Origin: a virus
IMG/VR virus record: IMGVR_UViG_3300025771_000039
Location: 1 to 49,288 of that record
Length of the DNA: 49,288 bases
Reading direction: 5' to 3' (one strand)
Shown one piece after another: positions 39,670-48,674 of this stretch. How positions within the stretch are numbered: position 1 is the first letter of the stretch; every line of letters begins with the position of its first letter. A program made the translations under genes and the position numbers. The notes below the pieces were generated by a model. The model worked only from the letters and a program-made list of their open reading frames with translations, was not told the DNA's origin and did no database searches.

Positions 39670-39698
39670 ATTATATACTATATAGCACATCATGTCAA
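39670..39698 (-). promoter_or_regulatory. Consensus sigma70 promoter
   Basis: Minus-strand TTGACA (39698-39693), 17 bp, TATAAT (39675-39670): exact consensus at both boxes and spacer, driving the QueD-like/glycosyltransferase operon. The divergent fibre gene has a late box at 39721-39728. Confidence 0.85.
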
Positions 39699-39720
39699 GC
39701 TCTAATTAACTTTAGATTGA

Positions 39721-39728
39721 ATAAATAC
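39721..39728 (+). promoter_or_regulatory. Late-type promoter box for fibre gene
   Basis: Plus-strand (A)ATAAATAC, 28 bases before the ATG at 39757 with GAGGAG between. Confidence 0.6.
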
Positions 39729-39756
39729 AGTAGACGTAACCGTGAGGAGTAGCGAA

Positions 39757-42700
39757 ATGCCAGCAGCATTTTATGATTTTTTTAGAAAAATAAATTTGAA
39801 ATATATAGATGGATCATCAGTTATACAACCTGATTTTTCAGTTGAAGCAGATTCAACAGTAGACGAACTTAATATTATAAGAGGAGCAGGTGTTAACTTT
39901 GGTTCATCAGATCCAGACTCATTTAAGATTGATGTAGAATATGATTTAAGTGTACCGTTAGGAACTACTGCTGTTAGATTAACAGACATAAACAATAACG
40001 TATCTGACTTAAATTTTGTTGCTGGTAACAACATTACACTCACAAGAGTTGATGCAAATAATTTACGAATTGATAGTGCTGACTTAACAATTGTTGTTAA
40101 TGCAATATCAACAGCAAATCCTAGTTTAATTACAACTGCTACACCACACGGATTATTAGACGGCGCTGTTGTAACATTTGCTGATACAGGTATTGTTACA
40201 TTAGATGATAATCAATTTTATGCTGACGTTTCGAACACAACACAATTTACAATCTATACTGATTCAGGACTAACTACTCCAGTTGACGGATCAGGATTTT
40301 CATATACAAGTGGCGGTAGTATCCAAGTTGAATCAGTTGATACATTAAGTATCTTGCTTGACGTTAATATTCCTAACTCGCAAGATAACGATATTTTAAA
40401 CTATAATGCTACTGAATCTAAATGGGAAAATACAAGCACGCCTACATTTGGTACTGCTACAGCAACTACAGGATTTATTGGTAATATTGACGGTAATCTT
40501 ACTGGTGGAATTATAAGCGAAAACACTGCTTCAACTATATTAGATACAACTGCTGCAACTGCTATGTATACAGGTGATGTCACAGGTAGAGCAGATACAG
40601 CAGATGCTTGGCACACAGCAAGAACATTTAGTTTTGGCGGTGGTGATGTATCGGGATTCTTTACTACAGACGGTAGTGCTGATATTAATAATATACAACT
40701 TACTATTGGTGCTAACTCTGTACTATTAGGTACAGATACAGTCGGCCAATATGCTAAAAGATTAGCAGTAAGCGGCGTAGGGCTGTCAGCAACAACACCA
40801 GAAACTGATGACGCAACAGAATATACAATTACATCAAACGCAACTAATGCCGCTACAGCTGACACTATTGTATCAAGAGACGCAAACAGCGACTTTGCAG
40901 CCAATATGATTACTTCAGACCTAACTGGTGACGTAATTGGTAACGTTGACGGTAATTTAACTGGCGGGGTTATAAGCGAAAATACATCAAGCACTATTCT
41001 AGATACTACAGGCGCTGTCGCAGTGTACACAGGCAATGTAACAGGCAACGCTGATACAGCATCAGCATTAAGTTCAGCCGTTACAGTGACGCTTACAGGC
41101 GATGTAGCAGGTACTGCAACCTTTACAAGTGCAGGTGATACAGCAAGTATTGCTGCTACTATACAAGCAGATAGTGTTGCATTAGGTACAGACACAACAG
41201 GTAACTATGTAAGAACTATCACAGGCACAGCAAATGAAATTGCTGTTGCAAATAGTGGCACAGAGGATGCAGATATTGTTTTAAGTTTACCAAGTGATGT
41301 TACTATTGCAAATGATCTAACAGTAACTAACAATTTAATTGTTTCACAAAATTTAACAGTAAGCGGCACTACAACTACAGTTAACTCAAATGAAGTTAAT
41401 ATAGGTGATAGTATAATATTACTAAACAGTGACGAAACAGGTACACCTAGTCAAAATGGCGGTATTGAAATAGAGCGTGGCACTTCTGACAACGCAAGAT
41501 TTATTTGGGACGAAACAAACGATACATGGTCTCCACAATTATTTAACACGACTTGGCAGAATACAACACTTACCGCAAGTGAGTTTATAGGCCCACTTAC
41601 TGGTGCTGTTACAGGTAATGCTGATACTGCTTCTAAATGGCAAACTGCACGAAGTGTTAACTTCGGTACAGGAGATGTAAGTGGTTCATTCACTATAGAT
41701 GGCGATAACGATATCAATGATATCGTACTTACAGTTGCAGATAATAGTCACAATCATGTTTCTACAAACATCTCTGACTTCCAAGAAGCGGTAACAGACA
41801 CAGTTGGTGCTATGGTAAGTGCTAACACAGAAAGTGGCGGTATTGATGTATCATTTGACGATGCTACTGACAAGTTAAATTTCCAACTTAGTACTGTTAA
41901 TTTAACATTGACTAATACAGTTGGTGTAGGTGTTACTGGAAGTGCAACTATTGATCTTTCAGAATCGACTATTAATTTAGAAACTGAATTTAATGGGCAA
42001 CTACCACTAGGTACAAGCACTTCAGGAAATTACGTAGAAGACTTTTCAGTTACATCAGGTACAGGTATTAGCGTAACAGGTGAATCGCCTGCTGCTGAAG
42101 GTAATAATATAACTATTGCTGGTATCGATGCAACTAATACAGTAAAAGGTGTTGCAAGTTTTGATGCAACAGACTTCCTTGTTTCAAGTGGTGCAGTTTC
42201 TCTTGTACACGAAGCAGTTGAAGATATTGTAGGTGAAATGGTTTCAGGTAACACCGAAGGCGGTATATCTGTAACATATGACGATACTGCTAACAAACTT
42301 AATTTTGACGTAAACAATACTAGACTTATATTTACAATGGGCGGTGCTACAGTTGCAGACGAAGTTGTTTCTCCGGGTGTTGATACTACTATTGCTATTG
42401 CAAGATCACCAACTATTACAGTGAGCGGCGCAGTAGCAGGTACAGTTGAACTTACTAACTTAGGTAGTGCATCTCTATCAACTACAATGACATCAAATCT
42501 AGATGATATAAATGATGTAAATGTAACTAATCCTACTGATGGATATTTCTTACAATGGAATAATAGTGCTGGAGAATTCCAACTTGCTGCCGTTGGCGGC
42601 GTTAGTGTACCTACACTAGATGATGTTTTAACACAAGGCGCTACAAGCGCTATAACAACTACACTTTCAAATACAACAAGCGGTGGTTCAGGCGCAGGCT

Positions 42701-43317
42701 TAGTAGTAGAAGAAATAAGTGCCACTGGCACCGAAGTTAATTTTACTAAAAACATAGATGCTGGATCTAACAATGTTACTGCTACACAATTTATAGGCGA
42801 ACATAGAGGTGATGTTGCTCAAGCAGACGGAACTACAATCATAGACGCCACAGCAGGCACAATGGATTGGACAAAACTAGCAAATGTTCCAACTCCGGTA
42901 TATGCTGTAGTATCTTGTGGTACTAGTGCATTTGGTGTAGTTGAGCGCAATGGCGGTACTGTTGATACTATACCGTTTGACACAGTTGATAGCCAAAACA
43001 GTACAGATTTTGATACAAGCACCTATACATATACTACTCCAGTTGCTGGGGTTTATAGAGTAATGATGAATGTTTATACAAAAGGGGTTGTTGCAGACGG
43101 CGGTACATTTACTGGAAACGATACTGAGTATTTTATTAGAACACAGGAAAGCGGTCAAAGTTCAGTTGATCAGTCAGATGGGCCTGTAAACAGTACAGCA
43201 CAAAGTTTCTCAAGTAAAGAATGGATTTTAAGTTTAGGTGCTAGTTGTACAATCAAAGCATTATTTAAAGGACAGATCTACGAAAGATCACAAATGACAA
43301 TTACTAAATTATTCTAA
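39757..43317 (+). CDS. Tail fibre with C1q-like C-terminal domain
   Basis: 1186 residues from ATG 39757, chosen because GAGGAG lies just upstream (an in-frame GTG at 39742 is less likely). The N-terminus MPAAFYDFFRKINLKYIDGS is followed by a Thr/Asn/Gly-rich beta shaft with internal repeats (NVDGNLTGGVISENTSSTIL; AVTGNADTASKW). The last 145 residues (YAVVSCGTSAFGV, YTYTTPVAGVYRVMMNVY, IKALFKGQIYER) look like a C1q/TNF-type trimeric head. Probable receptor-binding fibre. It is the only large plus-strand structural gene, with its own late-type promoter. Confidence 0.87.
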   Translation: MPAAFYDFFRKINLKYIDGSSVIQPDFSVEADSTVDELNIIRGAGVNFGSSDPDSFKIDVEYDLSVPLGTTAVRLTDINNNVSDLNFVAGNNITLTRVDANNLRIDSADLTIVVNAISTANPSLITTATPHGLLDGAVVTFADTGIVTLDDNQFYADVSNTTQFTIYTDSGLTTPVDGSGFSYTSGGSIQVESVDTLSILLDVNIPNSQDNDILNYNATESKWENTSTPTFGTATATTGFIGNIDGNLTGGIISENTASTILDTTAATAMYTGDVTGRADTADAWHTARTFSFGGGDVSGFFTTDGSADINNIQLTIGANSVLLGTDTVGQYAKRLAVSGVGLSATTPETDDATEYTITSNATNAATADTIVSRDANSDFAANMITSDLTGDVIGNVDGNLTGGVISENTSSTILDTTGAVAVYTGNVTGNADTASALSSAVTVTLTGDVAGTATFTSAGDTASIAATIQADSVALGTDTTGNYVRTITGTANEIAVANSGTEDADIVLSLPSDVTIANDLTVTNNLIVSQNLTVSGTTTTVNSNEVNIGDSIILLNSDETGTPSQNGGIEIERGTSDNARFIWDETNDTWSPQLFNTTWQNTTLTASEFIGPLTGAVTGNADTASKWQTARSVNFGTGDVSGSFTIDGDNDINDIVLTVADNSHNHVSTNISDFQEAVTDTVGAMVSANTESGGIDVSFDDATDKLNFQLSTVNLTLTNTVGVGVTGSATIDLSESTINLETEFNGQLPLGTSTSGNYVEDFSVTSGTGISVTGESPAAEGNNITIAGIDATNTVKGVASFDATDFLVSSGAVSLVHEAVEDIVGEMVSGNTEGGISVTYDDTANKLNFDVNNTRLIFTMGGATVADEVVSPGVDTTIAIARSPTITVSGAVAGTVELTNLGSASLSTTMTSNLDDINDVNVTNPTDGYFLQWNNSAGEFQLAAVGGVSVPTLDDVLTQGATSAITTTLSNTTSGGSGAGLVVEEISATGTEVNFTKNIDAGSNNVTATQFIGEHRGDVAQADGTTIIDATAGTMDWTKLANVPTPVYAVVSCGTSAFGVVERNGGTVDTIPFDTVDSQNSTDFDTSTYTYTTPVAGVYRVMMNVYTKGVVADGGTFTGNDTEYFIRTQESGQSSVDQSDGPVNSTAQSFSSKEWILSLGASCTIKALFKGQIYERSQMTITKLF
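40471..41230 (+). repeat. Internal duplication in fibre gene
   Basis: Two copies, about 40471-40760 and 40930-41215, encode matching units (GNIDGNLTGGIISENTASTI and GNVDGNLTGGVISENTSSTI, each then LLGTD/ALGTD-type segments). A third, shorter related unit (FIGPLTGAVTGNADTASKW) begins near 41583. The likely origin is unequal recombination of shaft modules. Confidence 0.65.
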
Positions 43318-43605
43318 TTTGTCAACGTCTTTTTTAATTTCTTTAATGGAAGCAGTAACAATTTTTAATTTTGTTTCTGCTTCCTTTAGCAGTTTACTCA
43401 TTTTGTAAATAGACCAAGTGCTCCAAAACCACCAATACACACAAGAAGAAAAGAACATAGTTGCTATTGCTACATAGACCCAGTCAGTATAATTAAAAAA
43501 GTGTGCTATTGCTATTGCTCCAAGTGCTATCATTGGAGCAATTCTTGCTAAAATTCCCCAAAATTTAGACTGCGATAAAATTTTTTTATTTAGAAATTTG
43601 CCCAA
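43309..43605 (-). CDS. Membrane protein, 98 aa
   Basis: 98 residues. A basic N-terminus is followed by two hydrophobic segments (ILARIAPMIALGAIAIAHFF and VYVAIATMFFSSCVYWWFW) and a Lys/Glu coiled coil (KLLKEAETKLKIVTASIKEIKKDVDKLE). It ends tail to tail with the fibre gene (9 bases overlap) and overlaps the next minus-strand gene by 20 bases. Function unknown. Confidence 0.7.
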   Translation of the reverse strand: MGKFLNKKILSQSKFWGILARIAPMIALGAIAIAHFFNYTDWVYVAIATMFFSSCVYWWFWSTWSIYKMSKLLKEAETKLKIVTASIKEIKKDVDKLE

Positions 43606-45022
43606 ACTGCTTCCACTCTCCAGGATTTCCTGTTCGCGTACAAATCCAACCTACCCATCCTGTTGGGTTTGGGTTGTCATTCCACACAATATCTCCCTTG
43701 TTCCAATGACCGGTTCTCGGCCAATCATCAGCAGACGCCATTTTCTTATTTTGAAATTTAATCGGGCCAGCGGATGTAATATCACAATCTGGTGTAACAT
43801 TAATTCCTAGTTTACCCTTTACTACTGTGTCAGTGTTGGCATCAGAACCGATAATAATATTACCTGCATCAGCAATACTAATACGGGCAACATTATCTGT
43901 AATAATATCTAGTTTACCTGCTGTAAAATTACCCATCTTAGTCATATCAGGATCTTCAACATCAACAATAAAATTATTGTATACGCTGGCAACTGCAAAA
44001 CTTCCACTTGGCTCTTCAACACCAATACCTAATCTATTTGACACTGGGTTATAGAAAACAAAATCGTCAATTGATAGAGATCCAGTAGTTCTTAGATTTC
44101 TTAAAACGCCTACAGTTTGTAGTTTACTTTCTTTGACACTAGAACCTAGTGTTTTCTTTGAAAGCACTTCGATACCTTCGATCTTATATGTTCTGTCTGT
44201 ATATAGATCTATATTTTCTGAACTCCAAAAAGTTTCTGATTCTTGTCTAAATATAAATTGTTTAGTTGAACCAACACCGGCCCAGTTAAGACCACTACCA
44301 GTTAAGCTACCATTTTCTTTTGGATAAAATACAAGCGGCGACGAGCGCTCCATTCTTGTGTCAGCAACTAATTCTTCAGTGTGAATTTTAGTTGCAGTTA
44401 TTTCACCTGTTACAAATAAATTTTCATCGACTACAACGTTTTTGTTAACTTGCAATCCTTCGGTAACAGTAGTTTTAGGTAATTGTAAATCATCACTTAC
44501 AATACGCTTTGTCTTTACAGCATCAGTAAGTATTCCTGCATCAGTAATTACAAGTTTTGTTCTTTTTGCATCATCTTTAATACCAGCACTTTCAAACCCT
44601 CTGATAACTCCGCCCATAATTAAATTTCCTGAAAGCGCTCTATCAGGTATTTGATTATAGTCTATATTAAGTTCAGATATTTTAGCATCAACACTATTGT
44701 TTATTCTATTTTCTAGATCAGATAAATCAATGTCTACATCACCTGTAACTTTTAAGTTACCATTAAGTACTACATTGCCGTTAATAGCAGGTGCGTGTAT
44801 AGCGTCTGTATAGATGCCTTCATTTCTTATAGTAAGAGCAGTTCGATCTGCAAGATCTTTTACACCTTCACTTTCAAACTTACTAATTTTTCCGCCAAGT
44901 ATAGCATCACCGCTTATACTGTTAGCTTTGATTTTAGGACCTTGGCTAATGGCTTCTACAAGTCCATCAATTGCGCCAAGGCCATCTTTTAATTTATCTA
45001 ATTCTGATCTATACTGGTCCAT
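43586..45022 (-). CDS. Virion structural/fibre protein, 478 aa
   Basis: 478 residues. The N-terminus is helical (QYRSELDKLKDGLGAIDGLV). Repeated units (SISGDAILGGKISKFESEG, then VKDLADRTALTIRNEGIYTD; LSGNLIMGGVIRGFESAG, then IKDDAKRTKLVITDAGILTD) indicate a duplicated shaft module. The C-terminal 40 residues are Trp/Pro-rich (GDIVWNDNPNPTGWVGW, then ICTRTGNPGEWKQFG), like a carbohydrate-binding tip. A late box GATAAATA ends 4 bases before the ATG. Likely fibre or tail-tip protein. Confidence 0.8.
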   Translation of the reverse strand: MDQYRSELDKLKDGLGAIDGLVEAISQGPKIKANSISGDAILGGKISKFESEGVKDLADRTALTIRNEGIYTDAIHAPAINGNVVLNGNLKVTGDVDIDLSDLENRINNSVDAKISELNIDYNQIPDRALSGNLIMGGVIRGFESAGIKDDAKRTKLVITDAGILTDAVKTKRIVSDDLQLPKTTVTEGLQVNKNVVVDENLFVTGEITATKIHTEELVADTRMERSSPLVFYPKENGSLTGSGLNWAGVGSTKQFIFRQESETFWSSENIDLYTDRTYKIEGIEVLSKKTLGSSVKESKLQTVGVLRNLRTTGSLSIDDFVFYNPVSNRLGIGVEEPSGSFAVASVYNNFIVDVEDPDMTKMGNFTAGKLDIITDNVARISIADAGNIIIGSDANTDTVVKGKLGINVTPDCDITSAGPIKFQNKKMASADDWPRTGHWNKGDIVWNDNPNPTGWVGWICTRTGNPGEWKQFGQISK

Positions 45023-45026
45023 ACAG

Positions 45027-45034
45027 TATTTATC
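45027..45034 (-). promoter_or_regulatory. Late-type promoter box GATAAATA, at gene start
   Basis: Minus-strand GATAAATA ends only 4 bases before the ATG at 45022. If the transcription start is about 6 bases downstream, as for T4 late promoters, the mRNA would have almost no leader. Confidence 0.5.
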
Positions 45035-46211
45035 AGGACACCTTCAGTAATATAGTATCCGGATTAAAACGACCATTAAGTTTTGTATCTGTAGTAGGTA
45101 TCTCATCTAAGAATTTACGCAGAGCTACTTTACCTGCGCTCTTAAACTCTTTTAATTGGTCTATAGGCTTGCGTAGCGTCTTCTGTATGCTTCGTTTCTC
45201 ATCGAAGAACTGTAGTGTAGTGCCTTTTACTTGAAGCGTACAAGCGTCTTCTGCAACGTACTTACCTAACTTACGTGTTTTAACATTAAACACCCACAAC
45301 TCTGTAGCACCAATGATAGTGCTTGGATCGATACTTGCAAGTTTATACTTGTCATCTGTTTGTAGGAACTTAATTTTTTCTACAAGTTTTGTTGCACTTT
45401 TTGCTTTAGGCTTACGTGTCTTACGTGTTGCTTTTGCACTTTCGATAATATAGTCTAGTGCTGCTTGAAGCTCTTCGATAGCAATTGTATAGTTTTTAAT
45501 ATCTTTCTTCTTGACATGTGTATAGCCTTCTTTCAACTGGGCCCACTGGTCTTGCTCATGCTCGTCCATCTTTTTAAGTTGTCCGGCTGTAGGCATGCGC
45601 TCTAAGTCTTGAAAGTCCTGTAGTGCATCATTGTAAAACTTTTTCATTTTACGTGCGTGAGCTTGTGTTACACCTTTTTTAGTAAAGTGTGATTTAAAGT
45701 CAAAGCCTTTAGGATTAAAGTTATCGCTATCAGTAATAAATCCATCTAACCACTCATCAATATCATCTGCTGCTTCTTGTGCTTGCTCAAAGATACGTTC
45801 TTGTATTGTAGGCACGTATACGTTCTTTTTTGCTGTTTCTTCTGCTTTGACTTCTTTTACAATAAGAGCACCTTCTTCAGCAAGTGAGTCGATCCATACA
45901 TCAAGTTTACCTGCATAGTCAGGATGAATAATTTCTGGGTTGTTCAACGTAAGATGGACAACAGTGGCCCAATGACTCTTCCCGTCAATTTTCCAATTTG
46001 GTAGATTATTAATAGCCGCGACTGTTTTCTTATCATAGTTGTCTTTAATATACTCACGTACTTTGGCTCCCCATGATTTAGATTCCATTAAGTAGTGTAT
46101 ATGATACTGCGCTTTAGTCCAACTAGTAAGTGGAACTGCATCCCATTCATTACCACGACGCTTTGCACGTACTGGTTTTTTCTTAACTTTAACGCCTGCT
46201 ACTTTTGCCAT
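45033..46211 (-). CDS. Large basic hypothetical protein, 392 aa
   Basis: 392 residues, Lys/Ala-rich, helical, with basic patches (VAGVKVKKKPVRAKRRGNEW; SAKATRKTRKPKAKSATK). No enzyme motif is recognised. A basic, probably DNA-binding protein is a fair guess. A consensus-like sigma70 promoter at 46242-46270 suggests early expression. It is unusually large for this early region. Confidence 0.7.
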   Translation of the reverse strand: MAKVAGVKVKKKPVRAKRRGNEWDAVPLTSWTKAQYHIHYLMESKSWGAKVREYIKDNYDKKTVAAINNLPNWKIDGKSHWATVVHLTLNNPEIIHPDYAGKLDVWIDSLAEEGALIVKEVKAEETAKKNVYVPTIQERIFEQAQEAADDIDEWLDGFITDSDNFNPKGFDFKSHFTKKGVTQAHARKMKKFYNDALQDFQDLERMPTAGQLKKMDEHEQDQWAQLKEGYTHVKKKDIKNYTIAIEELQAALDYIIESAKATRKTRKPKAKSATKLVEKIKFLQTDDKYKLASIDPSTIIGATELWVFNVKTRKLGKYVAEDACTLQVKGTTLQFFDEKRSIQKTLRKPIDQLKEFKSAGKVALRKFLDEIPTTDTKLNGRFNPDTILLKVS

Positions 46212-46241
46212 TGAAATACCCTTCTCTGCTAACTTATATAC

Positions 46242-46270
46242 ACTATATATTCAGAAGTAAAGTATGTCAA
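46242..46270 (-). promoter_or_regulatory. Sigma70-like early promoter, near consensus
   Basis: Minus-strand TTGACA (46270-46265), 17 bp, TATAGT (46247-46242), 30 bases before the ATG at 46211. No other feature is seen in 46212-46271. Confidence 0.8.
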
Positions 46271-46271
46271 C

Positions 46272-46583
46272 CTATTCTAGCATGATTTTTAATGTTTTGT
46301 CGCCGTCCTGGAATGACAATGTTATATTTGTAACATTTTCGTTTACATATGCTCTACCAACTCTGTCGATAATTTCTAATCTGTCAATGTTAAATATCTT
46401 TTGGTAGTCTTCATTGGCTGCTACATCCGGCATTGCATCTCTAAGATGATCAATCGCAGATACAGATGGCTGCGGTGCTGTTTGTTGCAGTATTGATTCG
46501 GGAGGTAAGTGTTGCTCTTTCTCTAATCCAGGAATTTCAATATCTGCAAACTGTTCCATTAATATTCTTCTTGCTTCACTCAT
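46272..46583 (-). CDS. Hypothetical protein, 103 aa
   Basis: 103 residues. An acidic helical N-terminus (SEARRILMEQFADIEIPGLE) and Pro/Gln linker precede a beta region (IDRVGRAYVNENVTNITLSF, then QDGDKTLKI). Not recognised. ATGA overlap with the upstream gene. Confidence 0.65.
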   Translation of the reverse strand: MSEARRILMEQFADIEIPGLEKEQHLPPESILQQTAPQPSVSAIDHLRDAMPDVAANEDYQKIFNIDRLEIIDRVGRAYVNENVTNITLSFQDGDKTLKIMLE

Positions 46584-46822
46584 TGATTAATAAACCTTTC
46601 ATCAAATTGTTCTATAAAAGAAACATAATCTTGTTTGTACTCAAAAAGATACGTATCTTCGTATACGTTTGAGTATTTTAACAAATCCCATTGTTGTTTG
46701 AACAACTGGGTTTTACACCATTCGATGCCGGCGTTTCGAAGATCCGAATGCAGCCTTACCGAATGATAATTTCCATTTCGTTGCCAGCGTTTTTTGTATT
46801 CAAATATCTCTATCGGTGTCAT
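46580..46822 (-). CDS. Hypothetical protein, 80 aa
   Basis: 80 residues with aromatic and basic content (FEYKKRWQRNGNYHSVRLHS, QQWDLLKYSNVYEDTYLFEY). No motif recognised. It overlaps the next gene upstream by 23 bases and the one downstream by 4. Confidence 0.65.
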   Translation of the reverse strand: MTPIEIFEYKKRWQRNGNYHSVRLHSDLRNAGIEWCKTQLFKQQWDLLKYSNVYEDTYLFEYKQDYVSFIEQFDERFINQ

Positions 46823-47000
46823 ATTCTACTACCTGTACGAAATTTTTTCTTTTGCCTTCTTTCAACCAAATCTCTGCTGCTTTCCATGCTTCTTGTTCTG
46901 TATCATAAAGCATAGGTTGCAGTTCAAACATAGTACCTTGTTCTTCCGTTACAAAGATCCAGTCGTCCGCTGCTAATTGTATTCTGATTGCATATTTCAT
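46800..47000 (-). CDS. Hypothetical protein, 66 aa
   Basis: 66 residues, acidic, with a beta-beta-alpha pattern (KYAIRIQLAADDWIFVTEEQ; DTEQEAWKAAEIWLKEGKRK). Unknown. A consensus sigma70 promoter at 47039-47067 lies upstream. Confidence 0.65.
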   Translation of the reverse strand: MKYAIRIQLAADDWIFVTEEQGTMFELQPMLYDTEQEAWKAAEIWLKEGKRKNFVQVVEYDTDRDI

Positions 47001-47038
47001 TTTACTTTATGATTGCCTCTTAATTTAAAATTACAAAT

Positions 47039-47067
47039 ATTATACAGTCAAATAGTAACTATGTCAA
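47039..47067 (-). promoter_or_regulatory. Consensus sigma70 promoter
   Basis: Minus-strand TTGACA (47067-47062), 17 bp, TATAAT (47044-47039): exact consensus. The -35 box overlaps the hemE stop codon (47064-47066), so it starts the unit of three small genes downstream. Confidence 0.85.
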
Positions 47068-48035
47068 CTAAAACGTGTTCTTACTGCTTCGATAAATTGA
47101 TGTACTCTAATTTCAGGAGTGTTTTTGTTTATGCCGTGTCCAAGCCCACATACCCAGCCTGTTCGATCCATGCCTTCCATCTGATCTAAAAACTCATTTA
47201 ACTTTCGTTTGAATCTATCTTCTGGAAGTAGCATAAAGTTTTCATCAAAATTACCTTGAATGAATCCTCTGTTTAAATTCTGTGTAGCATGTTCCATACT
47301 GATTACACTGTCGATTCCAACGCCGCCCCAGTCTTTATCTAGCACAAGTCCACATATGTCAGTTGGTAATCCACGGCAATAGTAACCTACATTAGGACTT
47401 ACCATATCATCTAGCATATGAGTATATTCTTCACGAAGGAATGTTCTACCAATTGTTTGCAGTCCACTATCCATTATCATGACTTTTTCAGCACCGGCAT
47501 CTAGTTGTAATTTAATATTTTCTTTTAGCAACGGAAATATTACTTCTTTTAAGAAGTACTTTTTAAAATCAATATGACTATCTGGACTTAGTCCGTATTG
47601 TAATACACTCCACGGCCCGCCAACAAATCCGATTAAACTTTTGTTGTTTGGAAGTACTTCTCTAGTTGCCTTTATAGCATCAGATTGAAATGACATAAAG
47701 TCTATTGCTGCTTCCCAATCCCAATATTCTTGATAATTGTGTTTATCTATTTTTGTGTTAAACTTTGGACCTGGATTAAATTCTAATTCTAAGCCTAGAC
47801 CTTCTAGTACAAAAAGTATATCACTAAACAATATTGCTAGATCATAATCAAAGTCAGCAACAGGACCTCGAGCAACCTCAGCCGCTAGTTCTGGCTGTTT
47901 ACAAAGTTCTTCAAAAGTATACTTTTGTTTTAGATCTTGATAGTGGCTATGATAACGCCCAGCCTGTCTCATTATCCAGATAGGTGGTGTTGGTTGTTCG
48001 ATTCGATTACAGGCATTTTGGAAAAGTTTGTTCAT
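47064..48035 (-). CDS. hemE: Uroporphyrinogen decarboxylase HemE
   Basis: 323 residues from ATG 48035 (an in-frame ATG 15 bases earlier is possible). It aligns by eye along the whole family length. Substrate and catalytic residues are kept: WIMRQAGRY (Arg23 and Arg27), LFSDILF (key Asp), GFVGGPWSVLQYG (Tyr), DSGLQ (Ser) and GLGHGI (His). Known reaction: uroporphyrinogen III to coproporphyrinogen III plus 4 CO2, a heme/chlorophyll pathway step. No other porphyrin gene is visible, so it would boost a host pathway. No strong Shine-Dalgarno and only a weak promoter candidate upstream. Confidence 0.95.
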   Translation of the reverse strand: MNKLFQNACNRIEQPTPPIWIMRQAGRYHSHYQDLKQKYTFEELCKQPELAAEVARGPVADFDYDLAILFSDILFVLEGLGLELEFNPGPKFNTKIDKHNYQEYWDWEAAIDFMSFQSDAIKATREVLPNNKSLIGFVGGPWSVLQYGLSPDSHIDFKKYFLKEVIFPLLKENIKLQLDAGAEKVMIMDSGLQTIGRTFLREEYTHMLDDMVSPNVGYYCRGLPTDICGLVLDKDWGGVGIDSVISMEHATQNLNRGFIQGNFDENFMLLPEDRFKRKLNEFLDQMEGMDRTGWVCGLGHGINKNTPEIRVHQFIEAVRTRFS

Positions 48036-48079
48036 ACTACTATATATCAAAAGGTAGAGAATTAAGTTAATATTTTTGG

Positions 48080-48619
48080 TTAATCTAGGTTTCCATAGTA
48101 ACGATCATACACGTCATCGATGTTCACTGGAATATAATCAACCTGTTCAACACTTACGCAAAAATAAGGTCCTAGCGGTGAAGGATTTGAATGAATATGT
48201 CCATGTACATTAAGAATGTCTTCATCGCCCCATCTATGCGATTCAGCTAACTGCTGTTCATGAACAGGAATATGACTCAACAACATTCCTGGTAAATGTT
48301 TCCAAAAAAGTATTTCTTTAAAAAATGGTAACATGTGTTTTGGATTGTCGTGATTACCTAAGATAAGATGTTTCTTGCCAGGCAGTTTTACAAAGTTCTT
48401 TTCCATCCAGTCAACTTTGTCCGTGCCAAACATCACATCACCCAAATGATAAATTGTATCTTCAGGTTTTACAGTTTGACTCCACATATCCATCATATAT
48501 TCGTTCATATGTTCTACATCAGTAAATCCATCTCTTGGAGGCTTTCCAGCGTAATCTTTAAACGTGAGAATTGCTGCATGATTAAAGTGCGTATCACTTA
48601 TTACATATGTATTTGCCAT
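48080..48619 (-). CDS. Calcineurin-like metallophosphoesterase
   Basis: 179 residues from ATG 48619, supported by GGAGGG upstream. The metallophosphatase signature is complete: SDTHF (D-x-H), GDVMFG (GD), GNHDN (GNHD), LSHIP (H) and HGHIH (GHxH). Relatives act on phosphodiesters, phosphoproteins or nucleotides; substrate unknown. Its sigma70-like promoter (48638-48666) begins 8 bases after the encoded CCA of tRNA-Pro. Confidence 0.9.
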   Translation of the reverse strand: MANTYVISDTHFNHAAILTFKDYAGKPPRDGFTDVEHMNEYMMDMWSQTVKPEDTIYHLGDVMFGTDKVDWMEKNFVKLPGKKHLILGNHDNPKHMLPFFKEILFWKHLPGMLLSHIPVHEQQLAESHRWGDEDILNVHGHIHSNPSPLGPYFCVSVEQVDYIPVNIDDVYDRYYGNLD

Positions 48620-48637
48620 AATTCCCTCCACTGTGCT

Positions 48638-48666
48638 ATAGTAGCATAGTATTTACTTAATGTCAA
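48638..48666 (-). promoter_or_regulatory. Sigma70-like early promoter
   Basis: Minus-strand TTGACA (48666-48661), 17 bp, TACTAT (48643-48638), for the metallophosphoesterase gene. Confidence 0.75.
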
Positions 48667-48674
48667 GAAGTTTT

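Noticed and set aside
40401-41195. 264-residue open frame on the minus strand inside the fibre gene (and similar ones near 41451-42020 and 42030-42773)
   Set aside because: Antisense shadows of a Thr/Ala/Ser-rich repeated coding sequence; they lack ribosome sites and give low-complexity Val/Ser/Pro products, while the plus-strand fibre frame is continuous.
48036-48075. Sigma70 promoter directly before hemE
   Set aside because: Only weak boxes (TTAACT and ATATAT) at 17 bp; below the quality of the other promoters in this genome, so not annotated.
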